Below, one piece after another: positions 26,901 through 35,389 of a DNA stretch of 64,000 nucleotides; positions within the stretch are counted from its first letter, which is position 1, and every line of letters begins with the position of its first letter. The DNA is from Thermoproteota archaeon (GTDB lineage Archaea; Korarchaeota; Korarchaeia; Korarchaeales; Korarchaeaceae), in NCBI GenBank assembly GCA_027492205.1, contig JAOZFN010000006.1:69369-133368 (forward strand). Reading direction: 5' to 3'. The notes beneath the pieces were generated by a model. That model was given only the letters and a program-made list of their open reading frames with translations. It was not told the DNA's origin and did not search any database. Made by a program: the position numbers and the translations under genes.

Positions 26901-28242
26901 CGGCCGTAAACGCCACGTCCCTGACCGCGATCACCGGCGTCACGACGGGCGGCCCGAACTCCGCCCACCAGTGGGTCATCTGTCTGGTCTCCCTGCCGAC
27001 AGCGTACACGTTGGACAGCAGGCGGAGGACGTTCTCGCTGAGCCTGAGCCCCCTGACCTCCCCCTTTATCTCGCCGCCCTCGACGAGGAAGACCCCATCC
27101 CTTATCACAGCCGAGAAGTCCCCGGTCCTGTAGTTCTGGAACCTGAGGTAGGTGGCGTTCCTCACGACGACCCCCCTGCCCAGGTCTTCGAGGATCTCCC
27201 CCTCGGTCCTGTCTCCGGGTGACATTGTGAGGAACCAGGGTCTGGGGAACACCCAGCCCGCGTTCGCCGTGGATCTGACCCTGAAGTGGGCCGCCGTGAG
27301 CCTGTTGTGGAGCAGGGTCTTCAGGACCCCGCCCTCGATGATCACGTTCCTCCTCGTGGGCAGGCCCTCCAGGTCGAACGACCGTGAGGCGTACCCGCCG
27401 TCGATCAAGGGGTCGTCGACGATGGTCACCAGCTCGGTCCCTACCCTCTGGCCCAGCTTGTCGACGTAGGGGGTCATCTGCATCAGGGCCCGGAGGCCAG
27501 ACGCCATGGAGCCGAACACCCCCAAGAGGGTGGTCATGGCGCTCCACCAGAAGGCGGCGTTGTGCCTCCCGGCCGGGAGGTCGACCACCTTGCTGGCCAG
27601 GACGGCATCTCTACCCGCCTCTGACCCGGCCCTCCGCGGGTCGAGCCCGTCCAGTGACCTGGAGCAGGTGACCCCGTGTCCTGTGGCCTCATCGTCCACC
27701 AGGGCCCTGACCTCCATGTTGACCCTGCTGAAGCGCTCGCAGACCTCCGCCCCCCCGGAGGTGAGGAGGCACTCGTGGCCCGCGTAGGACCTGACCACTC
27801 CCGCCACCCTCTCGGCGCCCTCCGCCAGGGCTGAGTCGATCCCCTCCTTGGCCGCGTCCACCAGCTCCTCCTGAGCCTCCTCTAGGCGAGGGTCGTAGGT
27901 GCCCTGAATCACTGGGTAGTCGAACGGCCCCTCCGGAAGTGGGACATAGACGTCCCTAGCCGGCACCCTCTTCAGCCGCTCAAACGCCCGCTCGACGAAG
28001 CCCTCCAGGGACCTCTCCTCCGGTGGGGAGGTCGTGGAGACCACGGCCACCCTCCTGTCGAGGGCGATCTGCACCTCCACGAGCGTCTCGATCCAGGTCT
28101 TCACCACGTCGACCGAGCTGTTGGAGAACCTCACCTGCCTAGCCCCGTTCGACACCACGTGCACGGCCACATCGTCGGCTCCCCTGGCCTGAGCGAGCTG
28201 GAGGATTCGCTCGGCCAGCCCGATGCTCTCCTCGTGGAACAT
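26890..28242 (-). CDS. tldE: TldE/PmbA-like subunit of the TldD/E protease
   Basis: The 450-residue protein is the non-catalytic-type partner of TldD: it has the same two-domain fold (VRFSNSSVDVVKTW in the N-terminal half; IVDDPLIDGGYASRSFDLEG and VIIEGGVLKTLLHNR in the C-terminal half) but no HExxxH zinc motif. It begins one base after the tldD stop, so the two subunits are coupled. The heterodimer cleaves small or unfolded peptides and matures some peptide products in bacteria. The archaeal substrate is unknown. Confidence 0.9.
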   Translation of the reverse strand: MFHEESIGLAERILQLAQARGADDVAVHVVSNGARQVRFSNSSVDVVKTWIETLVEVQIALDRRVAVVSTTSPPEERSLEGFVERAFERLKRVPARDVYVPLPEGPFDYPVIQGTYDPRLEEAQEELVDAAKEGIDSALAEGAERVAGVVRSYAGHECLLTSGGAEVCERFSRVNMEVRALVDDEATGHGVTCSRSLDGLDPRRAGSEAGRDAVLASKVVDLPAGRHNAAFWWSAMTTLLGVFGSMASGLRALMQMTPYVDKLGQRVGTELVTIVDDPLIDGGYASRSFDLEGLPTRRNVIIEGGVLKTLLHNRLTAAHFRVRSTANAGWVFPRPWFLTMSPGDRTEGEILEDLGRGVVVRNATYLRFQNYRTGDFSAVIRDGVFLVEGGEIKGEVRGLRLSENVLRLLSNVYAVGRETRQMTHWWAEFGPPVVTPVIAVRDVAFTAATA

Positions 28243-28243
28243 C

Positions 28244-29665
28244 TCAAGTACCTCCCAGACCGACGCCCCTGAGCCTGACGCTGGGTCCGCCCGTCCACAC
28301 GGGAACCCCCTGACCCGGGTCCCCCTTGCCGCAAGTGGCCGCCTCGAACTCTAGGTCCTTGGCGACGGCGTCCACCGACATGTAGAACGCAGGGGTGGTG
28401 ACCTCCAGCACGGGGTTCAGAACGGGCTCGGCGAGCCGCCCGCCCCTTATCGCGTAGGCCTCCGAGCCGACGTACCTCTGGTTGTATCTGCGGTCGTCTA
28501 TGTTCCACTCCATGAACCTCTTCAGGTAGACCCCCTCGGAGACGCCCTCGATGAGTTCCTCCACGGACACGTCGCCGGGCGCTATGTACGTGTTTGCCAT
28601 CCTCACTATGGGCTCCCTGTCGAACCTGTTGGCCCTAGCGGCGGCGTTGCTGCTGACGCCCATCTCGGCCGCGGTCTCCCTGTTGTGGAGGAACTCGTTT
28701 ATCAGGCCCTCCCTCATCAGGGCCCTCGGCCTGGCCCTGACTCCCTCGTGGTCGTAGAGATAGAATCCGTAGCTGCCCGGTATAGTCGGGTCGTCTATCA
28801 CGGTCACCGCGGGGGATCCGATCCGCTGCCCCAGCATGTAGGGCTTCACGAAGGACTCCCCGGCCTGGGCGGCCTCTCTCCCCAGTATCCGATCGGCCTC
28901 GTACGGGTGGCCGGTGGACTCGTGCGCTATCAGGCCGGCGACCTGGGGCCCAACTATCACGTCCACCTTAACGCCCCTCGGGGCGGGGACACCCTTCTCC
29001 AGCCTCTCCTTCATGGAGTCCGACAGGTACGCGACCTTCTCGTCCAGGCGCCAGCCGTCGACGATCTCCCATCCGCCGCTCCCCCCCGGCTGGGTGAACT
29101 CCTGCGTGGCCCCGGCCCCGGAGATGTGGGTGAGCCTGACCATCAGGGTCACCCGTCTCACGTCCCCCTTGACCTCGGCCCCCTCGCTGTTCACGAAGTG
29201 GACCACCGACCTGGAGGATAGCAGCCATAGCACCCGGGCGGCTATCCCCCTCTCGGCGGCCGGGGAGTCCACCGACTTCATGTACTCCACTTTCTCGTCT
29301 ACCGGCACCTCCATGGGGTCTACCCTGTACGGTGAGGAGAACTCCGTCCTCCCAAAGCTCTCCCTCGAGAGAGCCACCTTCTTTCCGACCTTGGAGGCGG
29401 CTAGGGCGTTCTTGTACGCCTCTTCGATCATGGAACTCAGGGAGTCGGGTCTGTTCGTTGACGCAAAGCCAAGCCCGCCGTTTACGAGCATCCTGACCGA
29501 GATGCCCGAGGTCGAGTCCAGCGAAAAGGCCTCAACGACTCCGTTCCGCATGAACAGTCCATCGGACACGTCTAGCTGGGCCCTCACCTCGAAGTACGTC
29601 GCGTCATATCTTCTGGCCATCTCCTGAGCTCTATCAACCAGAGAGAGCAGGCTATCCAGCTCCAT
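28244..29665 (-). CDS. tldD: TldD metalloprotease subunit
   Basis: This is the zinc-bearing subunit of the TldD/TldE protease. The 473 residues show the conserved HESTGH motif at about 248-253, preceded by VDVIVGPQVAGLI and followed by VIDDPTIPGSYGFY, DHEGVRARP and the C-terminal Cys in EAATCGKGDPGQ. The order tldD-tldE on one strand is the usual archaeal one. Its ATG lies about 28 bp from the AT box at 29689-29697, giving a leaderless transcript. Confidence 0.93.
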   Translation of the reverse strand: MELDSLLSLVDRAQEMARRYDATYFEVRAQLDVSDGLFMRNGVVEAFSLDSTSGISVRMLVNGGLGFASTNRPDSLSSMIEEAYKNALAASKVGKKVALSRESFGRTEFSSPYRVDPMEVPVDEKVEYMKSVDSPAAERGIAARVLWLLSSRSVVHFVNSEGAEVKGDVRRVTLMVRLTHISGAGATQEFTQPGGSGGWEIVDGWRLDEKVAYLSDSMKERLEKGVPAPRGVKVDVIVGPQVAGLIAHESTGHPYEADRILGREAAQAGESFVKPYMLGQRIGSPAVTVIDDPTIPGSYGFYLYDHEGVRARPRALMREGLINEFLHNRETAAEMGVSSNAAARANRFDREPIVRMANTYIAPGDVSVEELIEGVSEGVYLKRFMEWNIDDRRYNQRYVGSEAYAIRGGRLAEPVLNPVLEVTTPAFYMSVDAVAKDLEFEAATCGKGDPGQGVPVWTGGPSVRLRGVGLGGT

Positions 29666-29688
29666 TGAGCCGTTTGACCCGGGAGTCC

Positions 29689-29697
29689 AATAATAAA
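29689..29697. promoter_or_regulatory. shared TATA box of tldD-tldE and the nucleoside phosphorylase gene
   Basis: AATAATAAA is centred about 26 bp from the ATG at 29719 (plus) and about 28 bp from the ATG at 29665 (minus). No other AT-rich element lies in the 53-bp gap. Confidence 0.6.
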
Positions 29698-29718
29698 CTT
29701 CCGAGGGAGCGTTAGACC

Positions 29719-30459
29719 ATGCCCAAGCTGGGGAGGCTCCTTCACCTGAGGATGCAGCCCGATGAGGTTCCGGAGAGGGTCGTTCTGACGGGCGATCCCG
29801 GTAGGGTGGATAGGATCGCCGGGCTGCTCGACGAGCCCAGGGTCCTGGCCCACAACAGGGAGTTCCGGTCTGTGAAGGGGGAGTACGAGGGCGTGGAGAT
29901 TCTGATCTGCTCGACTGGAATTGGGGGGCCCTCGACCGCGATCGCTGTCAACGAACTCCTAGAGGCCGGCGCGGAACTCCTGATCCGGGTGGGGACGACC
30001 GGCGCCCTCCAGAGGGGGATCGAGATAGGGTCGCTCGTCGTGCCCCACGGCTCCCTCCGGATGGATGGGGCCTCGGAGTTCTACGCCCCCGCGGAGTACC
30101 CGGCGGTTCCCGACCCGAGGCTCGCGCTTGCGCTGTCGAGAGAGGCCAGGCTGAAAGGGCTCACGGTTTACGAGGGCGTAATCGCGACCCTGGACGCCTT
30201 CTACGTGGACGAAGAGTGGCTGATCGAGCAGGCCGGTGAGCTCAACCTACTCTCCGTGGAGATGGAGTGCAGCACGATATTCGTCCTCTCTCGTCTATTG
30301 GGCGCCAGATCGGCCGCCGTCCTGGTGGTCGATGGGAACATCGCCGAGGGGACGGGCAAGGCGGAGATCAGGCCGTCAGCCTCTGAGCTGCCTGAGGAGT
30401 CGCAGGACGCGCTGATGCGCGCGGCCGAGGTCGCGCTCAGAGTTCTCTCCTCGGAGTAG
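29719..30459 (+). CDS. udp: nucleoside phosphorylase, uridine-phosphorylase type
   Basis: The product belongs to the NP-I family of hexameric nucleoside phosphorylases. It shows the phosphate-binding GDPGRVDRIAGLL, ICSTGIGGPSTAIAVNEL, and LIRVGTTGALQ. The base-binding segment LLSVEMECSTIFVLSRL is typical of uridine phosphorylase, and VVDGN near the C-terminus supplies the catalytic Asp. It is predicted to cleave uridine to uracil and ribose 1-phosphate; other pyrimidine or purine nucleosides remain possible. Length of 246 is normal. Confidence 0.85.
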   Translation: MPKLGRLLHLRMQPDEVPERVVLTGDPGRVDRIAGLLDEPRVLAHNREFRSVKGEYEGVEILICSTGIGGPSTAIAVNELLEAGAELLIRVGTTGALQRGIEIGSLVVPHGSLRMDGASEFYAPAEYPAVPDPRLALALSREARLKGLTVYEGVIATLDAFYVDEEWLIEQAGELNLLSVEMECSTIFVLSRLLGARSAAVLVVDGNIAEGTGKAEIRPSASELPEESQDALMRAAEVALRVLSSE

Positions 30460-30516
30460 CTCCCACGCCGACTCAAGATTTTTATCCCGTGGCGGGGTGT
30501 GAGAATCAGATTGCCC

Positions 30517-31227
30517 ATGACTGGTTTCTGGGATCGCCTGGTTGCAAGCATAGAGGCGAAACTCAACAAGCTTCTGGACCGCTTTGAAGACCCGAGGGAG
30601 CAGCTGGACTACGCCTACGACAAGCTGGTCCAGCAGCTCCACGACGTAGACATGGCCCTCGCGAGGGCCATGACGGCCCGGAAGAAGCTTGAGTTCAACG
30701 CCGAGAGGATTCGCGAGAAGGTTGAGGACCTCGACGAGAAGGCCAGGAGGGCCCTCGAGCTGGGCAGGGAGGATCTGGCCAAGAAGGCCCTCGAGCGGAA
30801 GCACGTGCTGCAGGCCGAGCTGGAGTCCCTCGAGCGGAAGATAGAGGAGATGAAGGAGGACGAAGAGAAGCTGAAGCAGGTCAGGGAGACCCTCCAGACG
30901 AGGATAGAACTCTTCCGCGCCAAGAAGGAGAAGCTCAAGGCCGAGTACGAGGTGTCCAAGGCTCAGGTCGAGGTCAAGGAGAGCCTCTCCGGCCTGTCCG
31001 ACGACATGCTCTCGGCGGCGAGGGCCATCGAGAGGGCGGAGAGCAAGGTGGAGGACATGAGGGCCCGCGCGGCCGCGATAGACGAGCTCGTGGCCGCAGG
31101 GGGAGAGCTGGACATTCTGGAGCCCGAGGAGAGAGATGAGATAGAGAAGGAGCTCAAGACCCTTGAGATTCAGAAGGCCGTCGAGGACGACCTGGCGAAG
31201 CTGAAGCAGGAGCTCGGAAGGGCCTGA
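30517..31227 (+). CDS. PspA/IM30-like coiled-coil protein
   Basis: The 236-residue, almost wholly helical protein matches the PspA/Vipp1 (ESCRT-III-like) family: an amphipathic N-terminus (MTGFWDRLVASIEAKLNKLL), the conserved FEDPREQLDYAYDKL segment, and a long coiled coil rich in Lys, Glu and Arg. Such proteins protect or remodel membranes. I chose ATG 30517 because the TATA-like TTTTTATC near 30478-30485 lies about 36 bp upstream; a GTG at 30499 is too close. The next gene, ten bases downstream, encodes a membrane winged-helix protein that may be its partner. Confidence 0.82.
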   Translation: MTGFWDRLVASIEAKLNKLLDRFEDPREQLDYAYDKLVQQLHDVDMALARAMTARKKLEFNAERIREKVEDLDEKARRALELGREDLAKKALERKHVLQAELESLERKIEEMKEDEEKLKQVRETLQTRIELFRAKKEKLKAEYEVSKAQVEVKESLSGLSDDMLSAARAIERAESKVEDMRARAAAIDELVAAGGELDILEPEERDEIEKELKTLEIQKAVEDDLAKLKQELGRA

Positions 31228-31237
31228 GGGGGATCCA

Positions 31238-31627
31238 ATGAGGGACGCCCCATCCCTCATCCTCATCGGGGCGGCCGCGCTCTTCGGCCTCCTGGGCATA
31301 GTTTTCGCGGTGGCCGCGGCCTACAATCCGGTGAGGGTGTTCCCCTCCCTCATCTTTCTGTTCCTGGCGGGGGCCTCGATCTACCTCCTGAGGATCAGGC
31401 AGAGGTCCGGCGTGGCGCTTGGGCGCATCGAGGCCGAGACCCTCAGGGTGGCCAAGGAGAAGGGAGGAAGACTTACGGCGGAGGAGCTCGCCCTAGAGCT
31501 CGGCATTCCGGTCGACGTGGCTGTGAGCATCCTCAGGTCTCTCGAGAGGAAGGGCGTCGCCTACCTGGACTTTGAGGAAATAGAGGACAGGGGAGTGGAG
31601 GTCTACCGCTTCCCGGCACTGGGCTAA
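31238..31627 (+). CDS. two-helix membrane protein with cytoplasmic winged-helix domain
   Basis: The 129-residue protein has two membrane helices (about residues 6-28 and 33-50) and then a winged-helix domain (AEELALELGIPVDVAVSILRSLERKGVAYLDFE). I do not know a named family. It follows the PspA-like gene by ten bases on the same strand, so the pair is probably cotranscribed. A membrane-tethered DNA-binding-like domain beside a membrane-stress protein suggests a sensor or adaptor; this is an inference. Confidence 0.7.
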   Translation: MRDAPSLILIGAAALFGLLGIVFAVAAAYNPVRVFPSLIFLFLAGASIYLLRIRQRSGVALGRIEAETLRVAKEKGGRLTAEELALELGIPVDVAVSILRSLERKGVAYLDFEEIEDRGVEVYRFPALG

Positions 31628-31637
31628 CCTCCTGGCG

Positions 31638-31964
31638 TCACAGGACCTTGCTGCCGGGCGGCACCGGCTTGTCTGGCCTGAGCAGGACGGGCCTGCCGTC
31701 CACATCCGCCGCCAGCAGCATCCCCTGAGACCACACCCCCCTGATCTTCCTGGGCTGCAGGTTGGCCACTACGACTATCTGGGTGCCGACCAGCTCCTCG
31801 GGGGGGTAGTACTCGGCTATTCCCGCCACGATCTGCCTCTTTTCGCCTCCCAGGTCTATCTCGAGGACAAGGAGCTTGTCGGCCCCCTCCACCTTCTTGG
31901 CGGAGAGAATCTGCGCCACCCTGAGGTCGAGCTTCGAGAAATCTTGGTAGGATACGAACTCCAT
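31638..31964 (-). CDS. stand-alone tRNA-binding (EMAP/CsaA/MetRS C-terminal-like) protein
   Basis: The 108-residue protein is a single OB-fold tRNA-binding domain: FSKLDLRVAQILSAKKVEGADKLLVLEIDLG, with IVAGIAEYYPPEELVG and NLQPRKIRGVWSQGMLLAA in conserved positions. Such a domain is fused to the C-terminus of many MetRS enzymes or encoded separately as a beta subunit. ATG 31964 is favoured over in-frame starts further upstream because a GGGGAGGGGG precedes it and conservation begins there. It is convergent with the winged-helix gene (10-bp gap). A TATTTAAG element lies about 33 bp upstream. Confidence 0.85.
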   Translation of the reverse strand: MEFVSYQDFSKLDLRVAQILSAKKVEGADKLLVLEIDLGGEKRQIVAGIAEYYPPEELVGTQIVVVANLQPRKIRGVWSQGMLLAADVDGRPVLLRPDKPVPPGSKVL

Positions 31965-32091
31965 GGTTGACCCCCTCCCCCCGAGGGGCCGCACTTAAAT
32001 AGTGAGGCGCCGCAGTAGAGCGTGAGAAGGCGGGGCCCGAGGACAGCGAGCCTCGGAGACCACCGCCGTGTTGAAGGGAGTGAGCTGAGAC

Positions 32092-33366
32092 ATGAGCAAG
32101 ATGTCAGTTTCCGTGCTCAGTGGGCACAATGAGGTTGGACGCTCGGCCGTTCTCGTCGAGGCGGGCGATACTAGGATCCTTCTGGACTACGGGATGAAGC
32201 TGATCCCCAAGAGCCAGCCGCTCTTCCCGCCTGAGGTGGAGAACGTCGACGCGGTGCTGCTCTCCCACGCCCACCTAGACCACTCGGGCGCCATACCTGC
32301 GCTGTTCAGGTCTGGGGGGAAGTGGCCGAAGGTCTACGCCTTGGACATCACCAGGGACTACAGCGACGTCCTGCTGGCGGACGCCATCAAGGTGGCGAAG
32401 GCCAGGGGGCACACGCTGCCCTACGGGATGAGGGAGGTCAGGCAGTCCCTGGCGAACTTCAGGCAGGTGGAGTTCGGCGTCCCCTTTAGGGTTGGGGACG
32501 TCGAGATCACGGCCTACAACGCTGGCCACATACCTGGGAGCGCCATGTTCTACCTCAGGTACGACGGGAAGTCCGTACTCTACACGGGAGACCTCAACAT
32601 GCGCGAGACGAGGCTTATGCCCCCCGCGGACACGTCCATACCGAAGGTCGACCTCCTGATCATGGAGTCCACGTACGCGTTCAAGGAGCACCCCCGAAGG
32701 GAGGGGCAGGAGATGCTCCTGAAGGAGGTCGTTGACGAGACCCTAAGGAGCGGCGGCGTGGCGGTCATAGCGGGCTTCGCCATAGGCAGGCTGCTGGAGA
32801 TCGCCATGGCGCTGAAGGCCAGGGGCTTCAGGGGCAGGATGTTCCTCGACGGGATGGCCAGGAGGGGCGCCGAGATAACCGACGCCTACCCGGACAGGGT
32901 CAGGGACCCGGACATCCTGAGGTACGTCGAGAGGTTCATCAAGCCCGTGGACGGCTGGAGACTCAGGAAGAAGCTCGTCAAGAGACCCAACGTGATACTG
33001 ACCACCTCCGGGATGCTGGAGGGTGGACCGGTGCACTTCTACCTCAAGGAGCTGAAGGACGACCCCAAGAGCTCCGTCACCCTCACCGGCTACCAGATTG
33101 AGGGTACGGAAGGTAGGAGGCTCATTGAGGAGGGCAGGATGACCGTAGACGGCGAGGAGGTCGAGATACAGATGAAGGTGAACCAGCTGAACTTCTCCGC
33201 TCACGCCAGCGACAGCGGGCTGAGGAGGTTCGTCAAGCAGCTCGAGCCGGAGGCCATAATGACGATCCACGGAGAGTACTCCGCAAGGTTCGCCAAGGAT
33301 ATCACCGAGGAGTTCGGGATATCCGCAATCTCCCCCTCAGAGGCGGGCGAGGAGATACTGGTCTGA
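32092..33366 (+). CDS. beta-CASP RNase, aCPSF2-type
   Basis: This metallo-beta-lactamase/beta-CASP nuclease is predicted to cut RNA, probably in 3' end formation or decay. Motif 2 is HAHLDHSG near residue 61, GHIPGSAMF and YTGDLN supply further ligands, ESTYAF near 200 opens the beta-CASP part, and TTSGMLEGGP, FSAHASDSG and IHGEY follow. There is no N-terminal KH extension, so it is aCPSF2-like rather than aCPSF1; the HAHLDHSG form argues against archaeal RNase J. The nearest TATA-like box (31994-32001) is about 94 bp upstream, implying an unusually long leader. Confidence 0.88.
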   Translation: MSKMSVSVLSGHNEVGRSAVLVEAGDTRILLDYGMKLIPKSQPLFPPEVENVDAVLLSHAHLDHSGAIPALFRSGGKWPKVYALDITRDYSDVLLADAIKVAKARGHTLPYGMREVRQSLANFRQVEFGVPFRVGDVEITAYNAGHIPGSAMFYLRYDGKSVLYTGDLNMRETRLMPPADTSIPKVDLLIMESTYAFKEHPRREGQEMLLKEVVDETLRSGGVAVIAGFAIGRLLEIAMALKARGFRGRMFLDGMARRGAEITDAYPDRVRDPDILRYVERFIKPVDGWRLRKKLVKRPNVILTTSGMLEGGPVHFYLKELKDDPKSSVTLTGYQIEGTEGRRLIEEGRMTVDGEEVEIQMKVNQLNFSAHASDSGLRRFVKQLEPEAIMTIHGEYSARFAKDITEEFGISAISPSEAGEEILV

Positions 33367-33377
33367 GCCGCAGAGGG

Positions 33378-34598
33378 TCAGCCGCTCCGCCCGCCCCCCT
33401 CTTCCCTCTCCTTCCCGCGCCTCGCAACGTAGGCGAGGGGGTACTCCGCTAGAACCATTCGGTCGTCGAGCGGGGCAACCTCGACGAGTTCTCCCTCGAG
33501 GCCGAGCGACACGAGTTCCTCAGCCAGGTCAATCAGGGCCTCAGGGGCCACCCTTATCTCGCCCCGCTTGATCAGGATTCGCTCCTTCGGAACCCCCCTC
33601 CCCCTCAGTAGATCCAGCGCTAGGGAGAGCGCCTCTTCGTTCCCCTTCAACACGCCGTATACGAGGGACCCGCGCTCTTCCAGAGACTCGTAGGGCTCGG
33701 CGACGTTCTTGGCGCGCCTTCGCCACCTCATCCACATCTGGTGGTCCTTCTGCTGGGCTGGGCAGAAGTACCCGTCGATGCCCGTCTCTCGCTCGATGAA
33801 CTCCAGAACCCTCATGGCAGCCTCCCTGCTGCCCATGGCGGCCACCTCGCTGTCTGGCCTCGGCCTCATACCCATAGCCAGCAGGGACCGCCTGTTTCCC
33901 TCGGTGAACTCTAGCTCGTTCAGGTTCATGAACTCGGCCCCGGCCGAATCGAGGAACACCGCGAGGTCCCTCAGACGATCCTCCCAGGGGGAGCCAGGGA
34001 TGGCGGGCATCTCGGCGCCGACCCTCAGGTCGAACTCCACCGCCAGCCTGATCTTCTGCCAGCCGACCTCGTCCCAGATGTGGAACCTTATCTCGTCCAG
34101 CCCGGCGTCGACCCACCTGGCTAGGACCTCCTCTGTGATCCCCCATCCGTTGGTGTAGAGGTGGGCGTGGAATCCCTCCCCGAACTCACCCTTCAGAACA
34201 CGCAGGTAGTGCTCCACCCTCTTCGGAACCACCGAAGGCTCTCCACCCGTTATCCCGACTCCCCGAGCCTCGATGAGTCGAGCCTCCCTGAGAACGTCTT
34301 CGTCGGACTTCACCTCGACCTCATCGGCGTAGATCACATCTCTGTTCCGTCTCCAAGGGGAGATCGTGCAGTACGGACACTCGTCATACTTGGGACAGGC
34401 CCCGGTGACGAAGAGGACCATCTTCGCCCCTCGCCAACATATCTCGCAGCCCCTGCTCCAACCCCTAACCCTGAGCGCGCCTAGGTCGAGTTCCTCCGTC
34501 CAAGACCCCTCCCTCAGAGCTTCTTTCTGACCACGACCCTCCAGAAGCCCCCCCGATCCTCCAGCCTCGTTATCTTGTTGCCAGTCCTCTCGGCCCAC
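33378..34598 (-). CDS. radical SAM protein, COG2108 family
   Basis: The radical SAM cluster motif is CPKYDECPYC (Cys-x5-Cys-x2-Cys) near residues 68-77, preceded by a conserved extra pair CEIC near 51-54 and GAKMVLFVTGA. VGITGGEPSVV supplies the SAM-binding GGE. The C-terminal part is less conserved and has FCPAQQKDHQMW. The family has no established product that I know. The frame has only one start that keeps the CEIC pair: GTG 34598, which lies inside the tusA-like gene (85-nt overlap). The next ATG (34421) would remove that motif. Confidence 0.78.
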   Translation of the reverse strand: MGREDWQQDNEAGGSGGLLEGRGQKEALREGSWTEELDLGALRVRGWSRGCEICWRGAKMVLFVTGACPKYDECPYCTISPWRRNRDVIYADEVEVKSDEDVLREARLIEARGVGITGGEPSVVPKRVEHYLRVLKGEFGEGFHAHLYTNGWGITEEVLARWVDAGLDEIRFHIWDEVGWQKIRLAVEFDLRVGAEMPAIPGSPWEDRLRDLAVFLDSAGAEFMNLNELEFTEGNRRSLLAMGMRPRPDSEVAAMGSREAAMRVLEFIERETGIDGYFCPAQQKDHQMWMRWRRRAKNVAEPYESLEERGSLVYGVLKGNEEALSLALDLLRGRGVPKERILIKRGEIRVAPEALIDLAEELVSLGLEGELVEVAPLDDRMVLAEYPLAYVARRGKEREEGGGRSG

Positions 34599-34750
34599 TT
34601 CTGGATGTCCTCCAGCGACCTCAGGTCGTCTACGAGGAACTCGGCGCTCGTCCCCGGCTTGATCTTCTTAACGACCTTCGCGACCTTGACCACCGGGAGG
34701 GGCGACTTCCTCCCCCTCAGGTCCACCCTTGGCGGGGATGCGCGGGACAT
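34514..34750 (-). CDS. TusA/SirA-like protein with Ser in place of the active Cys
   Basis: The 78-residue product has the TusA fold signature: VDLRGRKSPLPVVKVAKVVKKIKPG, then SAEFLVDD and a closing WRVVVRKK strand. In sulfur-carrier TusA proteins the second position of the loop is Cys-Pro; here it is Ser16-Pro17, so it cannot form a persulfide at that site. It lies just downstream of rimI on the same strand, and the radical SAM gene begins inside it in another frame. A regulatory or structural role is possible; the function is unknown. Confidence 0.75.
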   Translation of the reverse strand: MSRASPPRVDLRGRKSPLPVVKVAKVVKKIKPGTSAEFLVDDLRSLEDIQKWAERTGNKITRLEDRGGFWRVVVRKKL

Positions 34751-34774
34751 CCTCGCGCCGGGCCCACCCCTTTG

Positions 34775-35317
34775 CTAATTTACTTGCCTAACCCTGCTCC
34801 CCAGCGCCCGCCTGATCCTGTCGGGGGTGGCGGCCCTCGAGGTCGGCTTGTACATGAGGTAGGCGTCCTCCCCGTCGGCGTAGTACATCGGGATGACCCC
34901 CAGGATCTCGTACCCTATCTTCCTGTAGAGGGAGATGGCTGGCGTGTTCGACACGCGCACCTCAAGGTACATCAGGTCGACCCCCCTCTCCTCCACCAGA
35001 TTCCTCTCCGCCTCCAGCATAAGCCCTCTCCCAATACCCCTCCTCCTGTGGGCCCTGTCCACCGCCACGGAGAGGACGTGACCCATCCTGAGCGTGATGT
35101 CGTCCGTGAATCTCGTCTCGACCCTGCACATGATGTACCCGACTATGGAGCCGTCGGCGGCCTCTGCTACAAGGAACCCCTCGGGGCACCGCCTGTGATT
35201 TTCGACGAAGAAGTATGAGGGGTAATTCTCCGGGAGGAAGACCCGATTTAACCTCATAACGCTGCTGAGATCTTCAGATGGATCGAAGCGGCGGATCCTG
35301 TATTCGCCCCCCTCCAA
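34775..35317 (-). CDS. rimI: RimI-like N-acetyltransferase (GNAT)
   Basis: The protein is a GNAT-family acetyltransferase of the archaeal Ard1/RimI type that acetylates protein N-termini. Visible features are FVAEAADGSIVGYIMCRVE-like strands, the acetyl-CoA loop VAVDRAHRRRGIGRGLMLEAE, and LEVRVSNTPAISLYRKIGYE. The start is uncertain. I chose TTG 35317 because GAGGGGGATC precedes it; a GTG at 35350 touches the AT box at 35351-35358. Sequence upstream of that does not look conserved. Confidence 0.83.
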   Translation of the reverse strand: MEGGEYRIRRFDPSEDLSSVMRLNRVFLPENYPSYFFVENHRRCPEGFLVAEAADGSIVGYIMCRVETRFTDDITLRMGHVLSVAVDRAHRRRGIGRGLMLEAERNLVEERGVDLMYLEVRVSNTPAISLYRKIGYEILGVIPMYYADGEDAYLMYKPTSRAATPDRIRRALGSRVRQVN

Positions 35318-35350
35318 CAGATCCCCCTCACCGGGGTCGCGTCGAGCCAC

Positions 35351-35358
35351 ATTTTTAA
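35351..35358. promoter_or_regulatory. shared AT box between rimI and the M50 protease gene
   Basis: ATTTTTAA is the only AT-rich element in the divergent gap. Its centre is about 35 bp from the ATG at 35390 and about 38 bp from the TTG at 35317. Both genes then have leaders of about 8-11 nt, with purine-rich ribosome sites (GAAAGG and GAGGGGG). Confidence 0.5.
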
Positions 35359-35389
35359 CCCCCCGCGCCGGGGAGAAATCCGAAAGGCG

